21,159 bases of DNA, taken from a virus. Location of the stretch: positions 1 through 21,159 of the IMG/VR virus record IMGVR_UViG_3300006793_004518, one strand, 5' to 3'. Under the pieces are notes generated by a model. That model ran no database searches. It was not told the DNA's origin and was given only the letters and a program-made list of their open reading frames with translations. Positions 14,718 to 20,874 of this stretch are shown one piece after another. The position numbers and the translations under genes were made by a program. Each line of letters opens with the position of its first letter. Position 1 is the stretch's first letter.

Positions 14718-15041
14718 ATGAACGCACCGATGAGCAGAGATGAACGCTATGCCTCAACTTGGGGAACACCAATGGGGAAGGATTGCATCTCGCTCGACAT
14801 CACCCTGTGCAAGTGGCTCGGTGAACGGATGATATTCCTAGCCGAACACACCAACTCATACCACCCTGACTACACCTACGAAAGCTGGGTTGGTAACTTG
14901 ACACAGCATGGCTATGCACTGCTTGCATACCATGACCACTGGGACAACAACGATGACGACAAGCCTACGGTTGACTACCACCTCAAGGCTCAAGCCGCCA
15001 TGTTGTTCGTTGCCGCCAACCTCGGTCACTTCTGGGACTAA
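14718..15041 (+). CDS. Unknown acidic small protein, 107 aa
   Basis: I start at the ATG at 14718, which has AAGGAG 6 bases upstream; the frame extends 19 codons further up, into the terminator T-run, so the longer form is not credible. The protein is rich in Trp, His, Asp and Tyr (A-Y-H-D-H-W-D-N-N-D-D-D-K, then N-L-G-H-F-W-D at the C-terminus). Its clustered His/Asp suggest a possible metal site, but the arrangement matches no family I know. Residues ~25-40 (L-D-I-T-L-C-K-W-L-G-E-R-M-I-F-L-A-E-H) form an amphipathic helix. It is bracketed by two hairpins, so it may be regulated apart from its neighbours. Confidence 0.75.
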   Translation: MNAPMSRDERYASTWGTPMGKDCISLDITLCKWLGERMIFLAEHTNSYHPDYTYESWVGNLTQHGYALLAYHDHWDNNDDDKPTVDYHLKAQAAMLFVAANLGHFWD

Positions 15042-15044
15042 CAA

Positions 15045-15068
15045 AGGGGGACGCTTCGGTGTCCCCTT
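15045..15068 (+). terminator. UUCG-loop stem downstream of 107-aa gene
   Basis: A stem of about 8-10 bp (GGGGAC with GTCCCC, extended by a wobble and A-T pairs) closes on C-TTCG-G four bases after the stop codon. The tail has few Ts (TTCCCTGTC), so it may be a weak terminator or an mRNA 3'-end stabiliser rather than a full stop. Confidence 0.55.
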
Positions 15069-15101
15069 CCCTGTCGTATGGCAATCGTAGCCATGCCTGA
15101 T

Positions 15102-15211
15102 GAGTTACTGCGAAACAGGGCATAACAAGTCATTGGACATTAGCGAGCCTCTTGAACCGCATGGTCGGGGAGAGGTCGTGACCCACGCTTATGACCCTTT
15201 CGCAATAACTC
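15102..15211 (+). ncRNA. Candidate structured RNA or long-stem leader element
   Basis: The ends of this 110-base non-coding segment pair over about 21 base pairs: 15102-15125 with 15189-15211, interrupted only by one C-A mismatch, a 2-base bulge and a 1-base bulge. Inside, further nested pairs can be drawn: GTCA 129-132 with TGAC 179-182, G/CCTCT 147-152 with AGAGGT 171-176, and ACC/GGT around a GCAT loop (offsets from 15000). It is not a tRNA: there is no T-arm GTTC pattern and no acceptor-like 7-bp arrangement. The right arm ends 34 bases before the next ATG, so it may be a cis-regulatory leader, an RNase III processing stem, or an independent small RNA. No family recognised. Confidence 0.55.
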
Positions 15212-15245
15212 TTTCCTACACACACCAACCCATACGGAGACTTGT

Positions 15246-15491
15246 ATGAAGCATATTAGCAGAGCAATGACCAACACAATGGTCGAAACATCTCGTGCAA
15301 CCTTGGCCTATTGGCTGGAAAGAGCAAAGACTTGTTCCACTCTCATGGAGGGCGAAAGCAAGCAGTTCTTGTTCAACCAGATTACCTGTGAGTTCGAGTC
15401 CATTTGTGACACCGTTCTAAACAACAACATCCTGTCAACAGTAGAGGTTGATGACCATCGTCGTCGCTTCTACGGACTGCAATCTTCTTGA
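15246..15491 (+). CDS. Unknown small helical protein, 81 aa
   Basis: The ATG has GGAG 6 bases upstream and lies 34 bases after the long-stem RNA element. The protein is helical by eye and has four cysteines (C-S-T within the N-terminal third, C-E-F, C-D-T), with an aromatic/charged C-terminus (D-D-H-R-R-R-F-Y-G-L). The cysteines do not form a zinc-finger spacing I recognise. It probably belongs to the early/accessory block. No family recognised. Confidence 0.65.
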   Translation: MKHISRAMTNTMVETSRATLAYWLERAKTCSTLMEGESKQFLFNQITCEFESICDTVLNNNILSTVEVDDHRRRFYGLQSS

Positions 15492-15537
15492 CATCTGTAG
15501 CCCATCTGTTACATATGTGAGACAGAGGAGTCAAACT

Positions 15538-15636
15538 ATGCAACCAACACAATTAGAAATTGATGTAGCGATGTTCGCTATTGACTTAATCGGGTTTGCC
15601 TTTGAGCTTGCCATTAACCTTGTCGCTGGAGGGTAA
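15538..15636 (+). CDS. Tiny hydrophobic protein, 32 aa
   Basis: A very short frame supported by an excellent ribosome site (AGAGGAG, 7-base spacer) and by coupling to the next gene, whose ATG begins 1 base after this stop. The peptide reads M-Q-P-T-Q-L-E-I-D-V then A-M-F-A-I-D-L-I-G-F-A-F-E-L-A-I-N-L-V. That is a hydrophobic helix carrying acidic residues at i, i+9, i+16 positions, so it would be amphipathic or membrane-associated rather than a plain transmembrane span. Its function is unknown; small hydrophobic phage peptides can be lysis or membrane-modulating factors. Confidence 0.6.
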   Translation: MQPTQLEIDVAMFAIDLIGFAFELAINLVAGG

Positions 15637-15637
15637 T

Positions 15638-15877
15638 ATGAAACGTACAAAGATAACCTTGTTGCCTACGTTGCCACCACAACAACCGCTAACACAACGA
15701 GTAGCCAAAGCGCTCGGCTACATCAGCCTTGGTATCATCGTTTACATTGTGATGATAGTAGTAGCCTTTGAGTTCTTGGCTGGTTGTGGTGAGAAAGTGT
15801 ACCACTCGAACGGTACTTGGGAGACCAACTCTTGTCTGTTCGTGCCATACACACCATCGAAGGGAACGTGGCGATGA
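15638..15877 (+). CDS. Small membrane or lipoprotein-like protein, 79 aa
   Basis: The start at 15638 has GGAGGG just upstream; the frame extends 14 codons further up, but without a ribosome site. A basic N-terminus (M-K-R-T-K, later R21 and K24) is followed by a hydrophobic stretch at ~26-48 (G-Y-I-S-L-G-I-I-V-Y-I-V-M-I-V-V-A). Then comes L-A-G-C at 47-50, a good lipobox, and a ~30-residue exported tail with a second cysteine at 66. If cleaved, the product would be a very short lipoprotein; if not, a single-span protein with its C-terminus outside. Outer spanin-like or superinfection-related roles are possible, but no lysis enzyme lies nearby. It overlaps the next tiny gene by four bases (ATGA). 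Confidence 0.65.
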   Translation: MKRTKITLLPTLPPQQPLTQRVAKALGYISLGIIVYIVMIVVAFEFLAGCGEKVYHSNGTWETNSCLFVPYTPSKGTWR

Positions 15878-15963
15878 ACGACGGTACTCAGTTCAAACGC
15901 TACGCCGCGGAGGTGTGCATAATCATTTTCCTTGCTTGGGCTATGTGTCCATGCAACGGGTAA
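15874..15963 (+). CDS. Tiny Cys-rich hydrophobic protein, 29 aa
   Basis: The ATG overlaps the previous stop as ATGA, a strong sign of coupled translation in compact phage operons. The product has a short charged start (N-D-G-T-Q-F-K-R-Y) and a hydrophobic end C-I-I-I-F-L-A-W-A-M-C-P-C-N-G with three cysteines. It could be a membrane micropeptide. It is too short to place in a family; support comes from spacing and hydrophobicity only. Confidence 0.45.
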   Translation: MNDGTQFKRYAAEVCIIIFLAWAMCPCNG

Positions 15964-16424
15964 GAACATTACGGTATGTAGTCTATGACCAAGTGCATGA
16001 CTACGTTCGCAATGGGTGGGTGGTATCTGCGACATTCCCACCAAGCGTTCATCACTCGCAGTATTCACTAATCATGGAGAAACGGATGGCAGTTACACAA
16101 GACAGCCCCCTCTATGGTATGGCCTGTAACCTAAAAGACATCGAATACAGGCTGACCAACGAGTTCACTTGTCAACCTCACACAGTTGGCAGTGAATTAA
16201 TAGCATCAGTCATCGAACTACGAGAGAAACTCGACGACATGAGCAACGCTCTCATTGATGTCATGCCTCACCTTGAGGAAATCGGAGACTACTCATACTC
16301 AGATGAGCAACGTGACTTTGAAGATGTGAGGGAGCAAGAAGGCAAGGAGCCAGACCAACATATCTTCTACTCCTATGAAGCACTAAATGACTTCCTCACT
16401 TGGGTAAAACACCAAGACGACTAA
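15951..16424 (+). CDS. Unknown two-part protein, 157 aa
   Basis: Residues ~8-42 (Y-V-V-Y-D-Q-V-H-D-Y-V-R-N-G-W-V-V-S-A-T then H-H-S-Q-Y-S-L-I-M-E) match the pattern of many ~50-residue standalone phage proteins ('Y..h..v..y...GW.v...l....h..ysvLM'). Here that unit continues in frame, with no stop, into an acidic helical part (C-N-L-K-D-I-E-Y-R-L-T-N-E-F...L-R-E-K-L-D-D-M-S-N). An internal ATG at 16087 has GGAG 6 bases upstream and could produce the second part alone (112 residues). The ATG at 15951 overlaps the previous gene by 13 bases and has only a weak ribosome site. Either one fused protein or two nested products are made. Function unknown. Confidence 0.6.
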   Translation: MQRVRTLRYVVYDQVHDYVRNGWVVSATFPPSVHHSQYSLIMEKRMAVTQDSPLYGMACNLKDIEYRLTNEFTCQPHTVGSELIASVIELREKLDDMSNALIDVMPHLEEIGDYSYSDEQRDFEDVREQEGKEPDQHIFYSYEALNDFLTWVKHQDD

Positions 16425-16467
16425 GCCTACCACTAAAACTGAAACCGAAACTGAAACGAGGTAAACA

Positions 16468-18522
16468 ATGCTTACACGAGCATCCATTACTGATTTCCTC
16501 AATACCTACCAAGGTATGGATGGCAATCAGTCCCGAAACCACCTACGAAAGTTCATCGCTGATAACTTTGTCATGCTAGTAGACCATGACTACTCATACA
16601 GTGATGAGATAATACGTTACTCACAACTTAGTCTACGCAAGTGGATAGACAAGGTTGATTACTGCGTTCTACTCAGCTTGATTCAAGCGGCTCTGCACGA
16701 CTGGCATCAGCGAGACACCACAGGCAATGCGAAGCATGACTATCGCACTGACTGGTTCAATGCAGTTGTCACCGCACTCAATGATACCAACACCTGTCAC
16801 CCAAAACGTAGAGGTCTTGGCAAGTCTTGGGGGTTTCCCAGAACAATCAGTAAAGATGGCAAATCAATATGTCAGGACATAAGGAACCTGGCAGGAACTG
16901 GAGACCAAAACAACGCCGTGTTCAACCACGGACAACAACCAAACCAAAACTCAAACCAAACAGGAGATAGCATGTCTGTACCTAACCCAAGCGAAATGAT
17001 GTACGCAAATACTTGTGTCGCAATACACAATCAGACACTGGTCATGGACGGATTCGCAAACAGCCATGACCCAGTGACTTACCCCGACGAGTCACAAGTC
17101 AGGGACATCATGGCCACGATGAACGTAGCGACTACCAGAGGGGATGACTACGCTGGTGCAGTGTCCGCTACCGTCCAGCTTATGAGCATTGGCGGTGTTC
17201 AAGATTGGCAGAACATTGACCAGCTACTAGCAATGGCGAGTAACTCAGACAACTTTGATACCGTAGCAATCAAGCAATCTATGGAGAAACTTACAGCCAG
17301 TGACAACGAGCCAACGGCAGAGCCAAGCGACGAGCCTACTCAAGCGAAGGCTTCGTGGTCTATTGACCCGACGCTCAAGCCAGCTATTGATGCTTTGCTC
17401 AAACAGAACAACAACCTGTCCTTTGACCAGATGGTTGACCAGTTCAACGAGCAAGTATCCAAGGTCATGGAGTTATCCAACCAAGTCACGAGGCTATCCA
17501 ATGCTTCAAGCAACGTGCCAGCCATGCCTACTGGTGGTGTGGATGATGACCTGACCTTCGAGGTTGTGATGGCTGACGCTGGTAAAGTCTTTGGACGCAA
17601 GGTCAAAGCACTGGCTTTCGAGATACCTACGTTGGTATGGCGCAATGCAAGTGGTGATGAGGTTCGTCACCCACTATGCCCCGACACTGATGACAACTAC
17701 GAGTTCAGACCTGACCACCTAATCAAGTTCTTGTCTGCTCACTTGTTCGGGCAGAACCTATGGCTACATGGCCACACTGGTACAGGCAAGACTACGTTGG
17801 CTGAACAAGTTGCGGCGAGAGTTGGCTTCCCTGTTCACCGACTAAACCTCGATAGTAACATCGAGCGTAGCGATATGGTTGGCTCAAAAGAGTTGGTCGT
17901 TGAGAACGGTGTACCAGTTACGTCGTATGCTGAGGGTATCCTACCACGAGCCATGCAACAGCCATCATTCCTTATCCTCGACGAGATGGATGCAGGACAA
18001 GCCGATGTGTTGTTCACTATTCAACGTGCGTTGGAGAAGAAGGGATTGGTACTGACCGAGGATGGTGGTCGTGTTGTTCAATCACACCCACTGTTCCGCT
18101 TCATCGCCACTGCTAACAGCCGCGGACAGGGTGACGAGTATGGCTGGTATCAAGGTGTTCGCCCCATGAATGTGGCTACGTTGGATCGCTTCGGTGTGTT
18201 CATTGAGGTTGACTACCTAGACAAAACCACTGAGCAGAAGTTGCTATGCAACAAGTACCCGACGTTGAGCAAGCCAGAGGCTACCGAGATGTGCCAGTTC
18301 AGCACTGAGATACGCCAAGCGTTCAAGACTGGCGAGTTGTCTACCACCATATCACCACGAGGCATGGACAGTTTGGTCATGTACTACTTGCATATGTCCA
18401 AGCTAATGCCTGACCGCAAGACAGCACTCAAGAAATCGCTTGAGGTTGTTATCACTGACCGCGCACCAGCAGACAGCACTCGAACCGTTATCGAAATGGC
18501 TGACCGCGTATTCTCATACTAA
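16468..18522 (+). CDS. MoxR/CobS-like AAA+ ATPase, 684 aa
   Basis: The C-terminal half is a clear AAA+ ATPase of the MoxR/CobS type. Motifs: Walker A G-H-T-G-T-G-K-T (~435-442), then Q-V-A-A-R-V-G-F-P-V-H-R-L-N-L-D-S and D-M-V-G (CobS-like), Walker B F-L-I-L-D-E (~501-506) followed by M-D-A-G, sensor F-I-A-T-A-N-S, and L-D-R-F-G as arginine-finger region. This closely follows CobS, the AAA+ partner of CobT. Residues 1-~168 are an unrelated N-terminal part, and ~290-365 a helical linker. MoxR ATPases remodel or load partner proteins together with VWA proteins, and the next gene encodes just such a protein. The start has GAGG 6 bases upstream; a second, stronger start lies at 16972. No cobN is visible, so cobalt insertion is unlikely to be the role. 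Confidence 0.88.
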   Translation: MLTRASITDFLNTYQGMDGNQSRNHLRKFIADNFVMLVDHDYSYSDEIIRYSQLSLRKWIDKVDYCVLLSLIQAALHDWHQRDTTGNAKHDYRTDWFNAVVTALNDTNTCHPKRRGLGKSWGFPRTISKDGKSICQDIRNLAGTGDQNNAVFNHGQQPNQNSNQTGDSMSVPNPSEMMYANTCVAIHNQTLVMDGFANSHDPVTYPDESQVRDIMATMNVATTRGDDYAGAVSATVQLMSIGGVQDWQNIDQLLAMASNSDNFDTVAIKQSMEKLTASDNEPTAEPSDEPTQAKASWSIDPTLKPAIDALLKQNNNLSFDQMVDQFNEQVSKVMELSNQVTRLSNASSNVPAMPTGGVDDDLTFEVVMADAGKVFGRKVKALAFEIPTLVWRNASGDEVRHPLCPDTDDNYEFRPDHLIKFLSAHLFGQNLWLHGHTGTGKTTLAEQVAARVGFPVHRLNLDSNIERSDMVGSKELVVENGVPVTSYAEGILPRAMQQPSFLILDEMDAGQADVLFTIQRALEKKGLVLTEDGGRVVQSHPLFRFIATANSRGQGDEYGWYQGVRPMNVATLDRFGVFIEVDYLDKTTEQKLLCNKYPTLSKPEATEMCQFSTEIRQAFKTGELSTTISPRGMDSLVMYYLHMSKLMPDRKTALKKSLEVVITDRAPADSTRTVIEMADRVFSY
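16962..16974 (+). promoter_or_regulatory. Internal ribosome-binding site and ATG within the AAA+ gene
   Basis: AGGAG, a 5-base spacer and ATG (16972-16974) lie in frame inside the AAA+ gene. The preceding A/C-rich stretch (ACCAAACC-type) looks like the leaders before the genes at 14250 and 14718. Translation from here would give a 516-residue ATPase that lacks the first 168 residues. Confidence 0.65.
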
Positions 18523-18533
18523 GGGAGAGATGA

Positions 18534-20681
18534 ATGAGAAAATCACAACGTAAAATCACATACATACCAGACACTGGCGACTTGGATACAGCCTACTGCT
18601 CTGGTGGAGAGTTGATGGACGCAACGAAAGCTGTTGTGTCCACGCTCTCAAGAAAATCCAAGACCACTGTCAGCTTTGCTGGTGACGGTGCGTACACTGA
18701 TGGTGAGAACGTAGTGCTACCAGCATTGCCGACTAACGCTACGATCACTAAGCGTCAGGGACTGGTGACTGGCGGCTATGCCAACCACGAGACACTGCAC
18801 AATCTGCTCACCGAGTTCGGTGGTGAGACAGAGAACATGTGTCGTCAATGGCATATAGATGGGCGCAAGTTCACGTTGTCACTAGCCAATGCTATGGAGG
18901 ATATCCGTATTGAGATGGGTGGTCGTGATCTATACAACGGCTTGCCCAAAGCTATTGACCACACTGCACATGCAGTCAACCAAGTATTCCTTGACAACTA
19001 CAATGCTGGCAAGGAAGGGTACACAGATGCGGTCAATGACTTTGCTCAGATTGCGGCAGTCGCAGTGACTTGGGAGGGTCGTCGTCGGCTTGGGTATCCA
19101 TCAGATACAATGCAGAAATGCCTAGACCTTTTGCCAGCAGACATACTGAAGAGGGTCAACATCATTGTTGATGCTGTTCAGACGTTGCCTACTGGTGTGA
19201 CAGGGATGGGAGACGTAGACCAACAAGCCGCGTACCGTGGTTGTAGACAATTACACAAACTTGCAGAGAGGATTGCAGATGACTACCAAAGAGAACAAAC
19301 AAACAACGGCCAATCTTCCAGCAATAATGACAAGACTGTTGGAGGAGGGGGGAGCGCCACAAATAGCCAAGACAATGGCGATGCTCAACGAGAGGGAGAT
19401 CAAGGAACTGCTGGAGGTTCTACAGTTCCAGATGCAACAAGCCCTGTTGGAGATGGCAGTCAAGGTTCTGGCGAGGGACAACGAGATCAAGAGTCTCAAG
19501 ACCCAACTAGCGGAGACCGAGAAGTAGCCACTACCAGTGAGGTATCTGGTAACGACAAACAGACTTCGTATGACCAAGCCTGTGATAGTGCAATTGACAC
19601 AGCATGGGAAGCCAACAACTGTAAGCCAGCCATTGATGGTGATCTGACCAGAGCCATCGAAGATGTTACGTCGGAGATAATGAAGCAGAAGATCGAAGGT
19701 GGTCGTCACCTAGTATTCTGCAAGGATGCCGACTACTGGCTCACCAGTCTGAAGGACAAGACCAAGTTCAATGGTATGCAAGCCACCAGATCAACCAGAC
19801 TGGTAGGCGGTGAGAGTGAGTATGCACGACGGCTCAAAGGTATGGGCAACAAGCTGGGTACAATGCGCCGCAAGCTTGAACGTGCTTTGTCCTCACAAAA
19901 ACGTAGCCGCTACGAGCCTCGTAAGAGGCATGGCAAGCTAGACACTGGCAAGCTAACTAACATCGTGAGGTTTGACCCCAACGTATTCAGACACAAAGTA
20001 ATTGATGACCATGTTAATACTGCTGTGTCTGTATGCGTTGACCTGTCTGGCTCTATGGGTGGTGCAGAAGTAAGTCTAGCAACCGACTGCTGTATTGCGA
20101 TTGGTGAAGCACTGCAAGGCACTGGTGTCGCTCTTGAGATCACTGGTCACAATACTGCTGGTCGTAGCAAGGGTGTGTTCAAAGACTCTGGTACTAGAAG
20201 ATACAATCGCAAGTCATCCATCCGCATGGTTATGTTCAAGCCGTTTGACCAGCCACTGCAACGTAGTCGTGGTGCTATCGGCAAGATGCCTTACAGCACT
20301 GGGGCTACCAATGCTGACGGTGACGCTTGGATGTATGCGGCTGACAGATTGTTGGACAGACCAGAACAACGCAAGGTGATGATGATCTTGGCAGATGGTC
20401 GTCCCAACTACAGTAACGATTACGGATCAGGTGATTGCTACAAGCACACAAGAAATGTTGTCGAGTGGCTGGGGCTTAATGGCATTGACACTGTTGGCAT
20501 CGGTATCGGTGATGATTGTGTCAAGCAGTTCTTCCCTCGCTACGTTGTCGTCCAAGACATAGACGATCTGTCCAAGCATGTGATGGATCAGCTTGGCAAG
20601 ATGCTCCTCGGTGAGAGGTTCCACGTTGATAACTCTGACCTCATCTCAAGTAGTGTTCGTGATGCCCGCAACGCCCGCTAA
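18534..20681 (+). CDS. CobT-like protein: HExxH N-domain plus VWA domain, 715 aa
   Basis: Partner of the AAA+ protein, starting 11 bases after its stop with GGGAGAG upstream. The N-terminal domain has H-E-T-L-H at 85-89 and E-D-I-R-I-E at 122-127, the combination seen in the putative metallopeptidase domain that accompanies VWA domains (DUF2201_N type) and in many phage CobT-like proteins. Residues ~255-345 are a low-complexity Gly/Ser/Asp/Asn/Gln linker. The C-terminal VWA domain (~495-690) has the MIDAS D-L-S-G-S (503-507), a likely MIDAS Thr in G-A-T-N-A-D-G (~590-596) and L-A-D-G-R (D621), all intact. CobT family members work with CobS-like ATPases. Peptidase activity is only suggested by the motif. 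A second gene is nested in its linker. Confidence 0.88.
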   Translation: MRKSQRKITYIPDTGDLDTAYCSGGELMDATKAVVSTLSRKSKTTVSFAGDGAYTDGENVVLPALPTNATITKRQGLVTGGYANHETLHNLLTEFGGETENMCRQWHIDGRKFTLSLANAMEDIRIEMGGRDLYNGLPKAIDHTAHAVNQVFLDNYNAGKEGYTDAVNDFAQIAAVAVTWEGRRRLGYPSDTMQKCLDLLPADILKRVNIIVDAVQTLPTGVTGMGDVDQQAAYRGCRQLHKLAERIADDYQREQTNNGQSSSNNDKTVGGGGSATNSQDNGDAQREGDQGTAGGSTVPDATSPVGDGSQGSGEGQRDQESQDPTSGDREVATTSEVSGNDKQTSYDQACDSAIDTAWEANNCKPAIDGDLTRAIEDVTSEIMKQKIEGGRHLVFCKDADYWLTSLKDKTKFNGMQATRSTRLVGGESEYARRLKGMGNKLGTMRRKLERALSSQKRSRYEPRKRHGKLDTGKLTNIVRFDPNVFRHKVIDDHVNTAVSVCVDLSGSMGGAEVSLATDCCIAIGEALQGTGVALEITGHNTAGRSKGVFKDSGTRRYNRKSSIRMVMFKPFDQPLQRSRGAIGKMPYSTGATNADGDAWMYAADRLLDRPEQRKVMMILADGRPNYSNDYGSGDCYKHTRNVVEWLGLNGIDTVGIGIGDDCVKQFFPRYVVVQDIDDLSKHVMDQLGKMLLGERFHVDNSDLISSSVRDARNAR
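19279..19527 (+). CDS. Candidate overlapping gene nested in the CobT-like linker, 82 aa
   Basis: In another frame (+1 relative to the CobT-like gene) an ATG at 19279 has GAGAGGA 6 bases upstream and opens 82 codons to TAG. The product looks like a real protein: L-P-A-I-M-T-R-L-L-E-E-G-G-A-P-Q, then L-N-E-R-E-I-K-E-L-L-E-V-L-Q-F-Q-M and L-A-R-D-N-E-I-K-S-L-K-T-Q-L-A-E, a helical, coiled-coil-like sequence. The host frame over the same bases (CobT-like residues ~249-331) is low-complexity Gly/Ser/Asn/Asp filler. The nested frame thus occupies almost exactly the unconstrained linker, which favours a true overlapping gene over chance. Its function is unknown; a small helical partner of the AAA+/VWA pair is a guess. 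Confidence 0.6.
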   Translation: MTTKENKQTTANLPAIMTRLLEEGGAPQIAKTMAMLNEREIKELLEVLQFQMQQALLEMAVKVLARDNEIKSLKTQLAETEK

Positions 20682-20874
20682 GTTGAAGGGATTACGCATC
20701 CCTGCTGAGTGGTTCGGCCTGATACCAGGTCGCCCACTTAGCTTTTGGAAACGTGTACGTCGTAGGGTTAAAGACTCAAACACTCGACTGCGTGACTATC
20801 GAAAGGTTAAGGCAATCGCTTTAGCCGAACCATACCCAATCAAAAAGGAAGCTGATTATGACAGACCATTCTAA
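20662..20874 (+). CDS. Unknown small basic protein, 70 aa
   Basis: The ATG at 20662 overlaps the end of the CobT-like gene by 20 bases; no strong ribosome site precedes it, so translation would depend on coupling. The frame is open further up to 20593, but that part lies inside the upstream gene. The protein is strongly basic in the middle (F-W-K-R-V-R-R-R-V-K-D-S-N-T-R-L-R-D-Y-R-K-V-K) after G-L-R-I-P-A-E-W-F-G-L-I-P-G-R-P. The non-overlapping part fills the space to the next gene and reads like coding sequence. Possibly nucleic-acid binding; no family recognised. It overlaps the next gene by 17 bases. Confidence 0.55.
   Translation: MPATPAKLKGLRIPAEWFGLIPGRPLSFWKRVRRRVKDSNTRLRDYRKVKAIALAEPYPIKKEADYDRPF

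Noticed and set aside
15079-15126. 15-codon ORF overlapping the left arm of the long stem
   Set aside because: Very short, without a ribosome site, and it overlaps a segment better explained as structured RNA.
15102-15211. tRNA or tmRNA
   Set aside because: The terminal stem is about 21 bp instead of 7 and there is no T-arm GTTC-type loop or recognisable anticodon arm.
16829-16842. Possible programmed frameshift at TGGGGGTTTCCC
   Set aside because: The zero frame is open for another 560 codons with conserved motifs, and the heptamer does not fit the usual X-XXY-YYZ phase.
19251-19709. Minus-strand frame (152 codons) opposite the CobT-like linker
   Set aside because: Leu/Ser/Cys-rich, with no ribosome site and no minus-strand neighbours in this block; explained by the composition of the opposite strand.
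16468-20681. A working cobaltochelatase (vitamin B12) pathway
   Set aside because: Only CobS- and CobT-like parts are present, no CobN or other cobalamin gene is visible, and the HExxH motif points elsewhere.
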